Shown here: piece after piece, positions 8,545 to 16,892 of the stretch
How the letters are laid out: each line of letters begins with the position of its first letter
How positions within the stretch are numbered: the first letter of the stretch is position 1
Source of the DNA: RHKX01 sp046330285
GTDB lineage: Bacteria; Actinomycetota; Thermoleophilia; Solirubrobacterales; 70-9
Assembly (NCBI GenBank): GCA_046330285.1
Contig: JAXLSX010000009.1
Coordinates: 57,663 to 121,662, forward strand
Length of the DNA stretch: 64,000 nt
Reading direction: 5' to 3'
Notes under the pieces: model-generated
Databases searched by the model: none
Seen by the model: only the letters and a program-made list of their open reading frames with translations
What the model was told of the DNA's origin: nothing
Program-made: the position numbers and the translations under genes

Positions 8545-9666
8545 TCAGGCGTCCAGCGCGCGCTCGCGCCGGCGCCGCCTGATCCGGGCGACGACGAAGG
8601 CGACGAGCCCCGCGATCACCGCCATCGGGACGACGATCGCCAGCGTCACCAGGAGCACGCCGGCCAGCGTCCGGAGGACGTCGACGGCGTCGTCGAGCCA
8701 GTCGCCGAGCGTCCGCTGCGAGCTGGCGTCCGGGTTGCTGCGGACGGTGACGTCCAGGCTCGAGAGCCGCGCCTTGCGCGTGACCTGCTCGTAGGCGGCC
8801 TCGGCCCGGGCGATGTCCTTGCGGGCGTCAGCGATCTTCTGCTCGAGCGCGTCCGCCTCGGCCGTGGTGGTCGCGTTGCCGAGGGCCTGGAGAAGCTCAT
8901 GCCGCCGCGCGTTCGCGTCGCGCAGCTCGTCCTTGGCGTCGACCACCGGCCGGGTGATGTCGGTGGCGGTCTCGTTCAGCGAGTCGACGTCGGCGAGATC
9001 CGTCATCCGGTCGAGCGCCGCATCGAGGTTCCGGGTCGGGACCGTCAGCTGGAGCGAGGCCGACGCGCCGTCCGAGGTCTCGCTGATCTGCGAGTTCTCG
9101 ACGATGCCGTCGAGCGAGCGGGTGATCGAGATCACCTCGTCCGAGACGCCGCGGACGTCGTCGGGCTGCGCCGACAGCGTCAGCTGAGCATCGCGGTCGA
9201 CCTTGCGGTTCTCGGTGCCGGGGGCGATCTTGCTCGTCCCGCCCGCCACGGTCGGAAAGGCGGCGGAGGGGTCGGCCGACTGGCGCGAGAACTCGCGCAG
9301 CTGGCTCATCTCGCCGTTCGAGTCGAAGGTCTGACCGGCAGACTCCGGCGTCGCGGTCGTCTGCGCGACGTCGGAGGAGGAAGCCGAGTCGCTCGTCCCC
9401 GAGGTCGAGCCGCCGCGGTCGACGGCCACGACCACGACGACGAGCAGGAGCGCAGCGAGGGCTCCCGCCGGCGCCATCCAGCCCCCGGGGCGCCGCGAAG
9501 GCCGCCGCGAGCCGCCCGCTCCACCGCCGCGGGGGAAGCCCGCGGCGGCGCGCTGGTCGAGACGAGCTGCCCATCCGGCGTCGGGCTGCGGCCGGTCGGC
9601 GCGGAGGAGTGCGCTCAGGCCGGCGAGGTCGGCGCTGTCCATCGGATCGGTTCCGTCGGGGGTCAT
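8545..9666 (-). CDS. DUF4349 membrane protein, probable partner or anti-sigma of the adjacent ECF factor
   Basis: 373 residues. A short cytoplasmic N-terminus (about 1-58, with LSALLRADRPQPDAGWAARL), a membrane segment at about 62-80, an extracytoplasmic DUF4349 domain (about 150-320; strands VDRDAQLTLSAQPDDV and TVPTRNLDAALDRM, then a coiled-coil with ELRDANARRHELLQALGNAT), and a C-terminal membrane segment ending in a basic tail (RIRRRRRERALDA). The gene starts within the stop of the ECF sigma gene (four-base overlap), the usual place of an anti-sigma factor. No clear zinc-type anti-sigma motif (HxxxCxxC) is visible, so that role is inferred from position. Confidence 0.75.
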   Translation of the reverse strand: MTPDGTDPMDSADLAGLSALLRADRPQPDAGWAARLDQRAAAGFPRGGGAGGSRRPSRRPGGWMAPAGALAALLLVVVVVAVDRGGSTSGTSDSASSSDVAQTTATPESAGQTFDSNGEMSQLREFSRQSADPSAAFPTVAGGTSKIAPGTENRKVDRDAQLTLSAQPDDVRGVSDEVISITRSLDGIVENSQISETSDGASASLQLTVPTRNLDAALDRMTDLADVDSLNETATDITRPVVDAKDELRDANARRHELLQALGNATTTAEADALEQKIADARKDIARAEAAYEQVTRKARLSSLDVTVRSNPDASSQRTLGDWLDDAVDVLRTLAGVLLVTLAIVVPMAVIAGLVAFVVARIRRRRRERALDA

Positions 9667-10226
9667 GCCATCTCCTCTCGAAGCTTGTTGACGGCGCGGT
9701 TCAGCCTGGTGCCGGCGTTGGAGGTGCTGATGCCCAGCACCTCGGCGATCTCGGCGTTGCCGAGCCCGGCGAAGAAGCGCAGCGCGATCAGCTCGCGCTC
9801 GCGGAGCTCGAGCCGGGCCAGGGCAGCGCGCAGCGACTCCCGCTGCAGGGCGGCCTCGGACTCGTCGCCCGGATCGGCGGCGGCGACGTCCTCCGGCTCG
9901 GCGAGCAGGGACGCCGTCCGCTTGCGGCGGCGCAGCTCGTCGAGCGCGGCGTTGCGGGCGATCCCGAAGACCCAGGCACGGCCGTTGCCCCGGCGCGGGT
10001 CGAAGCGGCGCCGGCGCCGGTAGGCACGCTCGAACGCCAGCGCCGTGACGTCCTCGGCCGCATGTCGGTCGCGGAGCAGCCCGGCGACGTAGGCGTAGAC
10101 GTCGTCGCGGCTCGTCCGGTAGAGCTCGTCGAAGGCGAGCGCGCCCGGCGATGCCGTCGCCTCCCGCCCCGGTGCTGTCGCAACCTGCTGCACACCCCTA
10201 CTACGACGCGGCCGGCGAATCGTCAC
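9663..10226 (-). CDS. ECF-family RNA polymerase sigma factor
   Basis: 187 residues. Region 2 (about 32-100) includes FDELYRTSRDDVYAYVAGLL, the DRHAAEDVTALAFERAYR core-binding/-10 recognition helix and WVFGIARNAALDELRRRKR. Region 4 (about 125-185) holds LRERELIALRFFAGLGNAE and a helix-turn-helix (IAEVLGISTSNAGTRLNRAV) for -35 recognition. It overlaps the following DUF4349 gene, suggesting a sigma/membrane-sensor pair responding to an envelope signal. A GTG start gives a basic 20-residue N-terminal extension; a later start is possible. Confidence 0.9.
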   Translation of the reverse strand: MTIRRPRRSRGVQQVATAPGREATASPGALAFDELYRTSRDDVYAYVAGLLRDRHAAEDVTALAFERAYRRRRRFDPRRGNGRAWVFGIARNAALDELRRRKRTASLLAEPEDVAAADPGDESEAALQRESLRAALARLELRERELIALRFFAGLGNAEIAEVLGISTSNAGTRLNRAVNKLREEMA

Positions 10227-10247
10227 GGCTCCCGTCGCAGGGCGTGC

Positions 10248-11096
10248 TCAGGGAAGGTGCATGACCCGCCCGATCAGGCGGTCCCAGACCCGATCGGGGA
10301 GCACCCGCCGGAGGGTTCCCATGACGTGGGCATCGCGGCCGATCCGGTACCGGGCGCGGGGGCGCGGCGTGACGAGCGCCTTCTCGATCACCGCGGCGGC
10401 GTGGTCGGCCGGGATGCCGCGGGCGCCGGTCTCCTCGGCGGCCCGCCGCAGCGACTTGATCGCCTTGCCGTACAGCTCCTTGGCCTCCGCCGGCATCCGC
10501 TCCTCGGTGCGGTCGAACTGCCCGAGGCCGCTGGTCCAGATCTCGGTGTCGATGCTGCCGGGCTCGATCGCGATCGTCTTGATCCCCCAGGGCCGGAGCT
10601 CGACCCGGAGGCTGTCGCTGATCGCCTCGAACGCGAACTTCGACGCCGCGTAGGGACCGAAGAACGGGGTCGCCACGACGCCGCCGATCGAGGTGATGTT
10701 GACGATCCGCCCGCGCTTCGCCCGCAGCGCCGGCGCCATCGCCTGGATCAGACCGACCTGGCCGACGAAGTTGACCTCCATCTGGTTGCGGAGCTCGTCG
10801 AGCGGCACGAACTCGAGCGGGCCGGTGTAGGCGACGCCGGCGTTGTTGACGAGGGCGTCGAGTCCGGCCGGCGCGTCGGCGCCGATCCGCTCGACCGCGG
10901 CGGCGACCGTGTCGGAGTCGGTGACGTCGAGCAGGATCGGACGCAGGCGCTCGGAGCCGGCCGCGGCGAGCGCGTCGAAGTCGGCCTGCTTGCGGACGCC
11001 GGCGAAGACCTCCCAGCCCGAGGAGTCGAGGCGGAGCGCCGTCGCCCGGCCGATCCCGGTCGAGCAGCCGGTGATCAGTGCGGCCCGGAAGCTCAA
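10248..11096 (-). CDS. Short-chain dehydrogenase/reductase
   Basis: 282 residues with a classical SDR Rossmann fold: TGCSTGIGRA cofactor loop near residue 9, LVNNAGVAY near 85, catalytic Ser in NITSIGGV near 140 and YAASK near 153 (Tyr-Lys pair present). The C-terminal part (VTPRPRARYRIGRDAHVMGT) resembles the retinol/steroid-type SDRs that reduce bulky hydrophobic ketones. Its ATG overlaps the bioA stop by four bases, so it is co-expressed with biotin genes, but nothing shows that it acts in biotin synthesis. Confidence 0.85.
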   Translation of the reverse strand: MSFRAALITGCSTGIGRATALRLDSSGWEVFAGVRKQADFDALAAAGSERLRPILLDVTDSDTVAAAVERIGADAPAGLDALVNNAGVAYTGPLEFVPLDELRNQMEVNFVGQVGLIQAMAPALRAKRGRIVNITSIGGVVATPFFGPYAASKFAFEAISDSLRVELRPWGIKTIAIEPGSIDTEIWTSGLGQFDRTEERMPAEAKELYGKAIKSLRRAAEETGARGIPADHAAAVIEKALVTPRPRARYRIGRDAHVMGTLRRVLPDRVWDRLIGRVMHLP

Positions 11097-12439
11097 GCCG
11101 CCGCCCGCCCCGGCGCCTCGGCGGCGACCGGCAGCTGCGCGGGGGCGCCGGCCGGATAGGCGCCGGCCACGGCCTCGCGGATCGCGGCCGCGGTGATCGC
11201 GACGAGCCGGCCGAGGTCGCGCTTGCTGATCGCGAGCGGGGGCACGAGGACGATCGTGTCGCCGAGCGGCCGGACGATCGCGCCGCGCCGCCGCGCCTCG
11301 AGCGTCACCCGGTGACCGAGCCGGAGGGCCGGATCGTGCTCGCCGAGGTCGATCCCGACCATGAAGCCGACGGCGCGAACCTCCTCGACCTCGTCCATCG
11401 CCGCGACGCCCGTCAACAGCTCGTTGAGCCGGGCGATCTTCGGCTGCAGGCGCTCGAGCGTGTGCTCGCGCTCGAACACGTCGAGGCTCGCGATCGCGGC
11501 CGCGCAGGCGAGCGGATTGCCGGTGAACGTATGGCCGTGGAAGAACGTCCGGAACTCCTCGTGTTCGCCGAGGAAGCCCTCATAGACGCGTTCGGTCGTC
11601 AGCGTCGCCGCGAGCGGCATGTAGCCGTTGGTCAGCCCCTTGCCGAGGCAGAGGAAGTCCGGCGCCACCCCCTCGCGCTCGCAGGCGAACATCGTGCCGG
11701 TGCGGCCGAAGCCGGTCGCGACCTCGTCGCAGATCAGGAAGACGTCGTGGGCGTCGCAGAGCTCGCGAACGCGGCGCAGGTAACCGGGCGGCTGCACGAG
11801 GATGCCGCCGGCGCCCTGGACCAGGGGCTCGACGATCACCGCCGCCGTCTCCTCGCCATGGCAGTCGAGGACCCGCTCGAGCGCCGCCACGTCGCCGGCG
11901 GGGACCGAGCGCTTCGCGAACAGCAGCGGCTCGTAGGCGCCGTGGAAGAGGTCGATGCTGCCGGCGGAGACGGCTCCGATCGTGTCCCCGTGGTAGCCCT
12001 CGCAGAGGCCGATGAACGAGGTCCGGCGAGCATGCTGCCCACCCTGCTGGCGCCGGTACTGGAAGGCCATCTTCAGCGCGATCTCGGTCGCCGTCGAACC
12101 GGCGTCGGAGTAGAAGACCCGGCTCAGGCCCTCGGGCGCGATCTCGGTCAACCGGGCCGCCAGCTCGGCCGCCGGCGCGTGGGTGAGGCCGAGCATCGTC
12201 GAGTGGGCGACGCGGTCGAGCTGGTCGCGGACGGCGCCGTCGATCGTCGGGTGGCGATGGCCGTGGACGTTGCACCACAGCGACGAGGTGCCGTCGATGT
12301 AGCGCGTGCCGTCGGTGGCGATCAGGTCCGTGCCCTCGCCGCGCTCGACGACGAGCGGCTCCTCCTGCTCCCAGCCGCGCTGCTGGGTGAACGGATGCCA
12401 CAGGTGCCTGTGGTCGAGCGCCGCGATCCGTTCGTTCAT
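11093..12439 (-). CDS. bioA: Adenosylmethionine-8-amino-7-oxononanoate aminotransferase
   Basis: 448 residues, full length for BioA. It transfers the amino group of S-adenosylmethionine to 8-amino-7-oxononanoate, giving 7,8-diaminononanoate (biotin pathway, PLP-dependent, cytoplasmic). Visible: HLWHPFTQ near the N-terminus, the class III aminotransferase core, GYHGDTIGAV, a CDEVATGFGRTGTMFACE motif before the PLP Lys in CLGKGLTNGYMPLAAT, and FFHGHTFTGNPLACAAA. It lies 73 bases after bioD on the same strand and has its own -10-like box (TAGCTT at 12448-12453), so it may form a second unit with the SDR. Confidence 0.96.
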   Translation of the reverse strand: MNERIAALDHRHLWHPFTQQRGWEQEEPLVVERGEGTDLIATDGTRYIDGTSSLWCNVHGHRHPTIDGAVRDQLDRVAHSTMLGLTHAPAAELAARLTEIAPEGLSRVFYSDAGSTATEIALKMAFQYRRQQGGQHARRTSFIGLCEGYHGDTIGAVSAGSIDLFHGAYEPLLFAKRSVPAGDVAALERVLDCHGEETAAVIVEPLVQGAGGILVQPPGYLRRVRELCDAHDVFLICDEVATGFGRTGTMFACEREGVAPDFLCLGKGLTNGYMPLAATLTTERVYEGFLGEHEEFRTFFHGHTFTGNPLACAAAIASLDVFEREHTLERLQPKIARLNELLTGVAAMDEVEEVRAVGFMVGIDLGEHDPALRLGHRVTLEARRRGAIVRPLGDTIVLVPPLAISKRDLGRLVAITAAAIREAVAGAYPAGAPAQLPVAAEAPGRAAA

Positions 12440-12447
12440 CCCGCCGA

Positions 12448-12453
12448 AAGCTA
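12448..12453 (-). promoter_or_regulatory. -10-like box of bioA
   Basis: On the minus strand TAGCTT ends 8 bases before the bioA ATG, the spacing of a leaderless promoter. This would give bioA a promoter of its own besides read-through from bioBFD. Confidence 0.4.
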
Positions 12454-12512
12454 AGCCCGCAACCGGTCGGAAGCCCGGATGCGGAAGTGCGCAAATTGGA
12501 GGCCGGAGCGGC

Positions 12513-13169
12513 TCAGAGAAGCCCGAGACGGGGCCAGCCGTCCGCCTCGGCGAGGTCGACCTCGCCGAGGGTCACGACCTCGATCCCGGTGAGCTCGGCG
12601 ATCGTCTCCCGGTTCGACTCCTCGAGCCGCCCCGGCTTCGCCGGCCAGCGGTTGAGGACGACTGCGCTGATCTCGAGCTCCGCGGCCCAGGCCGCCTCGA
12701 TGGTCAGCAGCGTGTGGTTGATCGTCCCGAGGCCGGATCCGGCGACGATCGCGACCGGATGCCCGAGTTCCGCCGCGAGGTTGCGGACGAGGTAATCGGG
12801 CCGGAGCGGCACCATCAGCCCGCCGACGCCCTCGCAGACGATCGCATCGGCCGCCTCGGCCGCGTCCTCGGCGACCCGCTCGAGCAGTTCGGTGTCGATC
12901 TCCTCGCCGGCCATCTCCGCCGCCAGGTGCGGCGAGACCGGCGGCCCGTAGCGGTAGGGAGCGATCTCGTCCTCGCTCTGGTCGCTGCCGGACGCCCGGG
13001 CGAGCAGTTCGTGGTCGGCCTCGCCGCCCTCGTCGAGGCCGGAGACGGCGGGCTTGAACACGGCGACCGTCAGCCCCTCCGCCGCAGCCTCGGCCGCGAT
13101 CACCGCGGCGACGACGCTCTTGCCGACCTCGGTGCCGGTGCCGGTGACGAAGATCCCGCGCGCCGCCAC
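12513..13169 (-). CDS. bioD: ATP-dependent dethiobiotin synthetase
   Basis: 218 residues from a GTG at 13169, ten bases after the bioF stop. The frame stays open into bioF but the family begins here (GIFVTGTGTEVGKS, the P-loop, at residues 5-18). Other motifs: VFKPAVSGLDEGGEADHELL, APYRYGPPVSPHLAAE for diaminononanoate binding, and CEGVGGLMVPL. It closes the ureido ring of dethiobiotin with CO2 and ATP. It is the third gene of bioB-bioF-bioD. Confidence 0.93.
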   Translation of the reverse strand: MAARGIFVTGTGTEVGKSVVAAVIAAEAAAEGLTVAVFKPAVSGLDEGGEADHELLARASGSDQSEDEIAPYRYGPPVSPHLAAEMAGEEIDTELLERVAEDAAEAADAIVCEGVGGLMVPLRPDYLVRNLAAELGHPVAIVAGSGLGTINHTLLTIEAAWAAELEISAVVLNRWPAKPGRLEESNRETIAELTGIEVVTLGEVDLAEADGWPRLGLL

Positions 13170-13179
13170 CGCGCCGACC

Positions 13180-14505
13180 TCAGCCCGCCTGGGCTGCCGG
13201 CTCGGAGCCCGCGGCCTGGATGCCCTCGGCGGCAGCCGGCCGCTCGGGCGACTTGACGACCCGCCAGGCGTGGCGCTCGACCCGCAGCTCGCCCGGCTCC
13301 GGGTCGGGGAGGTCGATCGACCAGTCGCCGTCGGCGGAGACCGCGCGGAACGCGGCGGCGAGGATGCCCGCAGCCTCGACGAGCTGCTCGGGATCGTGGT
13401 CGGCGACGACGGTGAGCCGGAGGCGCGAGGTGCCGTCCGGCACGGTCGGCGGCCGGATCGCCTGCGCGTAGACGCCGGCATCGAGAGCGCGACGGCAGAT
13501 CGCGACCGCGCGGTCAGGATCGCCGACTCGCAGCGGCAGGATCTGGGCGCCCGCCCCGCCCGGCTCGAGGCCGGCGGCGGCGAGGGCGGCGCGGAAGGTC
13601 GACGCGTTCTCGCGGAGGCGACGGATCCGGGACGGGTCCGTCTCGACGATGCCGAGGGCCGCGTCGGCGGCGGCGACGACGGCGGGGGGGAGGCCGGTCG
13701 AGAAGATCAGCGGCCGCGCGGTGTTGACGAGGAGGTCGCGCACCCGGCGCGAGACGCATGCGTACGCGCCGTAGCTGCCCAGCGCCTTGCCGAGGGTGCC
13801 GGTGAGGACGTCGACCTCGCCCGCGAGCCCCGCCTCCGCGACTGACCCGCGGCCGCCGGGGCCGAGCGCGCCGACGGCGTGCGCGTCATCGACCATCAGC
13901 ATCGCGCCGTGGCGGCTGGCGAGCTCGCGCAGCCATCCGAGCTGAGCCACGTCGCCGTCCATTGAGAAGAGCCCGTCGGTGACGATCAGCCCGCAGTGGC
14001 CGGGGAGCCGCCCGAGGCCCCAGGCGAGGTGCTCGAGGTCGCGGTGGCGGTAGACGAAGGTCTCGGCTCCGGCGAGCCGGCAGCCGTCGATGATGCTCGC
14101 GTGGTTGAGCTCGTCGCTGAAGACGACGTCGCCGCGGCGGGCGAGGGCGGCGATCACCCCGGTGTTCGCGAGGTACCCGGAGCCGAACAGGAGCGCCGTC
14201 TCGGTTCCGTGGAAGGCGGCGAGGTGCCGCTCGAGCCCCTCGTGCGGCCCCATGTTCCCGGAGACCAGCCGCGAGGCGCCGGTGCCGACCCCCCAGCGCT
14301 CGACGGCCTCGGAGGCCGCGGCCTTGACGTCGGGATGGGCGGCGAGGCTGAGGTAGTCGTTGGAGCAGAGCAGCAGGACGTCCTGGCCGTCGAGCTCGAT
14401 CCGCGGTCCCTGCTCGGACTCGACCGTCCGCATCCGCCGGAAGAGCCCGTCCTCCTTGATCGCGTCCAACCGCTCATCCACGGTCACTGCGGGCGGGACC
14501 GACAT
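13180..14505 (-). CDS. bioF: 8-amino-7-oxononanoate synthase
   Basis: 441 residues from the ATG at 14505, which shares one base with the bioB stop. PLP enzyme of the alpha-oxoamine synthase family: condenses pimeloyl thioester with alanine. Seen: CSNDYLSLAAHPDV, GVGTGASRLVSGNMGPHEGL, DELNHASIIDGCRLAG, the DDAHAVGALGPGGRG Asp/His pair, and the PLP Lys in LTGTLGKALGSYGAY. The last 40 residues after AAAFRAV (Pro/Glu-rich, VERHAWRVVKSPERPAAAEG) go beyond the usual end of the family and look disordered. Confidence 0.95.
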   Translation of the reverse strand: MSVPPAVTVDERLDAIKEDGLFRRMRTVESEQGPRIELDGQDVLLLCSNDYLSLAAHPDVKAAASEAVERWGVGTGASRLVSGNMGPHEGLERHLAAFHGTETALLFGSGYLANTGVIAALARRGDVVFSDELNHASIIDGCRLAGAETFVYRHRDLEHLAWGLGRLPGHCGLIVTDGLFSMDGDVAQLGWLRELASRHGAMLMVDDAHAVGALGPGGRGSVAEAGLAGEVDVLTGTLGKALGSYGAYACVSRRVRDLLVNTARPLIFSTGLPPAVVAAADAALGIVETDPSRIRRLRENASTFRAALAAAGLEPGGAGAQILPLRVGDPDRAVAICRRALDAGVYAQAIRPPTVPDGTSRLRLTVVADHDPEQLVEAAGILAAAFRAVSADGDWSIDLPDPEPGELRVERHAWRVVKSPERPAAAEGIQAAGSEPAAQAG

Positions 14506-15632
14506 CAGGCCGCCTTCTTCGGATAGGCGGGGACCTTCCCCTTCTTCTTGATCGTGCGGAGCTGCGTCGAGGGGTCCCAGAACGGCGCCTCGGCCTGGCT
14601 GTCGATCAGCTCGTCGACCGGTGTCCGCGGCGAGGTGCCCTCGAGCCAGCCGCTGCGGTTGTCGGGTCGCGGGTTGGCGCCGTTGTCGGGCTGGCGGGCC
14701 ACGTTCAGCCCGAGGTCGGTGAACATCTCCCGGTCCTCGGCCGGCTCGGCGCCGAGCGTCGTCAGGAAGTTGCCCATCATCACGCCGTTCAGCCCGGCTT
14801 TGACCGCCAGCGGCTGGAGCTCGTGGAGGTTCTCGACGCGGCCGCCGCAGAGGCGGAACAGCGCGTCCGGGAGGATCAGCCGGAAGATCGCGATCCACTT
14901 GACGACGTCCCACGGGTCCATCAGCTCGCGGTCGCCGAACTTGGTGCCGACGCGCGGGTTGAGGAGGTTGATGGGCACCGATGTCGGGTCGATCTCGGCC
15001 AGCTCGAACGCCATCTCGACCCGTTGCTCCGGCGACTCGCCGAGGTTGAGGATGCCGCCGACGCAGGTCTCCATCCCGGCTTCGCGAACGGCGTCGATCG
15101 TGCGGATCCGGCCCTCGTAGCGGACCGTGGTCGTCACCTCGTCGTAGTAGGAGCGCGAGGTCTCGACGTTGTGGTGGACCCGCTGGATCCCGGCCTCGGC
15201 GAGCTTGTGGGCGCGGTCGGCGGAGATGTGTCCGACCGAAGCGCAGCGCTTCAGGTTCGTGTTCTCGGCGACGAGCCGCGCGCCCTCGAGGATCTTCGCG
15301 AAGTCGCGCTTCGACAACCCCTGGCCCTGGGTCACCATGCAGAACCGGTGCGCGCCGGCCGCCTCGGCGGCCTTCGCGTGCTCGAGGATCTGCTCCGGCT
15401 CCATCATCGCGTGCATCGGCGTGTCGGCCTCGGCGTACCGCGACTGGGCGCAGAACCCGCAGTCCTCCGAGCAGCCGCCCGACTTCGCATTGACGAGCGA
15501 GCACATGTCGGTGGAATCGCCGAAGTTCTCGGTCCGGACCTCCCAGGCGCGCTCGACCAGCGCTCCGATGTCGTCGTGGTCGGTCAGCTCCCCCAGCGCC
15601 AAGGCCTCGTCGAAAGTGATCAGTGGTGCCAA
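14505..15632 (-). CDS. bioB: Biotin synthase (radical SAM)
   Basis: 375 residues. Radical-SAM cluster motif CxxxCxxC in GGCSEDCGFCAQSRYAEAD (about residue 55), then YYDEVTTTVRYEGRIRTI and LNLGESPEQRVEMAFEL, typical of BioB, which inserts sulfur into dethiobiotin. The C-terminus is extended by about 50 residues compared with E. coli BioB. I chose the TTG at 15632 because a good ribosome binding site (GAGGAGG) stands a few bases upstream and MAPLITFDEALALGEL matches the family start. First gene of the bioBFD unit. Confidence 0.95.
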   Translation of the reverse strand: MAPLITFDEALALGELTDHDDIGALVERAWEVRTENFGDSTDMCSLVNAKSGGCSEDCGFCAQSRYAEADTPMHAMMEPEQILEHAKAAEAAGAHRFCMVTQGQGLSKRDFAKILEGARLVAENTNLKRCASVGHISADRAHKLAEAGIQRVHHNVETSRSYYDEVTTTVRYEGRIRTIDAVREAGMETCVGGILNLGESPEQRVEMAFELAEIDPTSVPINLLNPRVGTKFGDRELMDPWDVVKWIAIFRLILPDALFRLCGGRVENLHELQPLAVKAGLNGVMMGNFLTTLGAEPAEDREMFTDLGLNVARQPDNGANPRPDNRSGWLEGTSPRTPVDELIDSQAEAPFWDPSTQLRTIKKKGKVPAYPKKAA

Positions 15633-15662
15633 GGACCCTCCTCGAGTCGGGCTGCTCGCAGG

Positions 15663-15680
15663 GCGGGAACGCGGTCCCGC
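15663..15680. other. Short hairpin upstream of bioB
   Basis: GCGGGA and TCCCGC form a 6-bp stem around ACGCGG in the 5' region of bioB, just after the esterase stop. It may be the 3' end of the esterase transcript or a leader element; no T-tract is seen. Confidence 0.3.
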
Positions 15681-15736
15681 TTTCAAAGACGGGAACCGAT
15701 GCTAGGTACGGCGGCGGACGGCTCTGGCGGGCGCGG

Positions 15737-16762
15737 TCAGCCGCCGGCGGTGGGCGATTCCCCGGGCGGCGCCGGGGGTGGGGTCTCGCCCGAACCGACC
15801 GGCGCCGGGACCGGGCGATCCTCGTCGATGGGCTCGCGGGCACCCGTGGTCCGCGTCTCGAGCTTGCAGTTGTTGAGCGCCCGCGCGTAGAAGCCCAGAT
15901 ACTCGCGCCAGTTGCCGTTCCAGTAGTCGGAGTCGTGGCCGCCGGGGCCGTTGCGGACGATCGGCTCGAGCCCGCTCGCGGTCAGGGCGTCCTCGAAGGC
16001 CTGATCGCCCTGGAGGAAGGGGTCGTCGTCGCCGGCGTCGATCCACAGGCGCGTCCCGCGGAACGGGCTCGGGTCGAGCTTCGCCGCCGCGATGATGTCG
16101 TTGCGTTCGAAGTCGGCGGAGTCGTCGAAGGCGCCGTCCGCCGTCTCGGAGGCGGTCTCCCAGATCGCCGGCGAGTGGCCGCCGACGGCGCAGAACCGCT
16201 TCGGCGAGAGCCGGGCGATGTCGTAGGCGCCGAAGCCGCCCATCGAGATGCCGCCGATCGCGACCTTCCGCGGGGAGATGTCGAAGCGCCGGATCAGCTT
16301 CGGAATCAACTCGCTGAGGACGTAGGCGGCCCACTGGCCGCTGTCGCGGTTGTGCCAGTAGGAGCTCTGCCCGCCGTAGGGGAAGGCGACGACGGGAGCG
16401 CGATCGCGGAGGTCGGCGAGCGCCTCGAACATCGGGTCGACCAGGTAGCTGCGCTCGTCCTCGCCGCGGCCGTGGAGGAAGACGAGCAGCCCGCGCTGCT
16501 TGTTCGGGATCCGGCGGGGGACGACGACCCGGACCGGCATCGTCCGGTCGAGCAGCTTGCTGTCGACGTCGAACTTCTTGATCTTCGCGCCGAAGGTCTC
16601 CCGCGCGGCCTCGTCGCTGAGCCAGGTTCGCTGGACGAACAGCGCGACGCCGATCACGACCAGGGCGCCCAGCACCCGCAACGCGATGAACCGCGCCGAG
16701 TGGGGCGAGCGGTCGATCGTCCGATCGAGCTCCTCGGCGGGCGGCGTTTCCGGGTCGCTCAC
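15737..16762 (-). CDS. Membrane-anchored alpha/beta-hydrolase, esterase D-like
   Basis: 341 residues. An N-terminal anchor (about 28-46, RVLGALVVIGVALFVQRTW) places the catalytic domain outside the membrane. The domain shows LLVFLHGRGEDERSYL (oxyanion region), PVVAFPYGGQSSYWHNRDS, the nucleophile elbow GISMGGFGAYDIA, an Asp region DAGDDDPFLQGD and the catalytic His in GGHDSDYWNGNW. This layout is that of the esterase D/mycolyltransferase family, so acyl transfer or ester cleavage in the envelope is likely. The Pro-rich tail looks disordered. It is divergent from the carboxylase genes and may share the palindromic control site at 16866. Confidence 0.8.
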   Translation of the reverse strand: MSDPETPPAEELDRTIDRSPHSARFIALRVLGALVVIGVALFVQRTWLSDEAARETFGAKIKKFDVDSKLLDRTMPVRVVVPRRIPNKQRGLLVFLHGRGEDERSYLVDPMFEALADLRDRAPVVAFPYGGQSSYWHNRDSGQWAAYVLSELIPKLIRRFDISPRKVAIGGISMGGFGAYDIARLSPKRFCAVGGHSPAIWETASETADGAFDDSADFERNDIIAAAKLDPSPFRGTRLWIDAGDDDPFLQGDQAFEDALTASGLEPIVRNGPGGHDSDYWNGNWREYLGFYARALNNCKLETRTTGAREPIDEDRPVPAPVGSGETPPPAPPGESPTAGG

Positions 16763-16865
16763 GGCAGCGAAGGTACCGAGCGGCCGGGTCGGCGGCGCCC
16801 ACAGTCGCGTCGCGCGGGCCGCAGGATCGGCTGCGTCGAGGCGCGCACGAGCATCTCGACAGTAG

Positions 16866-16892
16866 AAAGTAGTAAGTTCTACTTCCTACTTT
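16866..16892 (+). promoter_or_regulatory. 27-bp palindromic operator, site A
   Basis: AAAGTAG-T-AAGT-TCT-ACTT-C-CTACTTT: 11-base arms match except one position, around a 3-base centre. Sites B (40932-40958) and C (45154-45180) are close copies. It runs into the TTG start of the carboxylase beta gene (16891), so a bound protein would block promoter and start codon together. It is about 100 bases upstream of the divergent esterase. Confidence 0.8.

Noticed and set aside
8382..8582. 66-residue Arg-rich open frame over the rubredoxin gene
   Set aside because: It is out of frame with the rubredoxin, which has both CxxC knuckles; the Arg-rich translation is an artefact.
13180..15843. An 887-residue single protein covering bioF and the opposite frame of bioB
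   Set aside because: Only the last 441 residues are BioF; the earlier part is a shifted reading of the bioB gene, which is intact in its own frame.
15737..16762. Esterase next to bioB as a BioH-type biotin gene
   Set aside because: It has a membrane anchor and an esterase D/mycolyltransferase layout, unlike the small soluble BioH, and is separated from bioB by about 100 bases.
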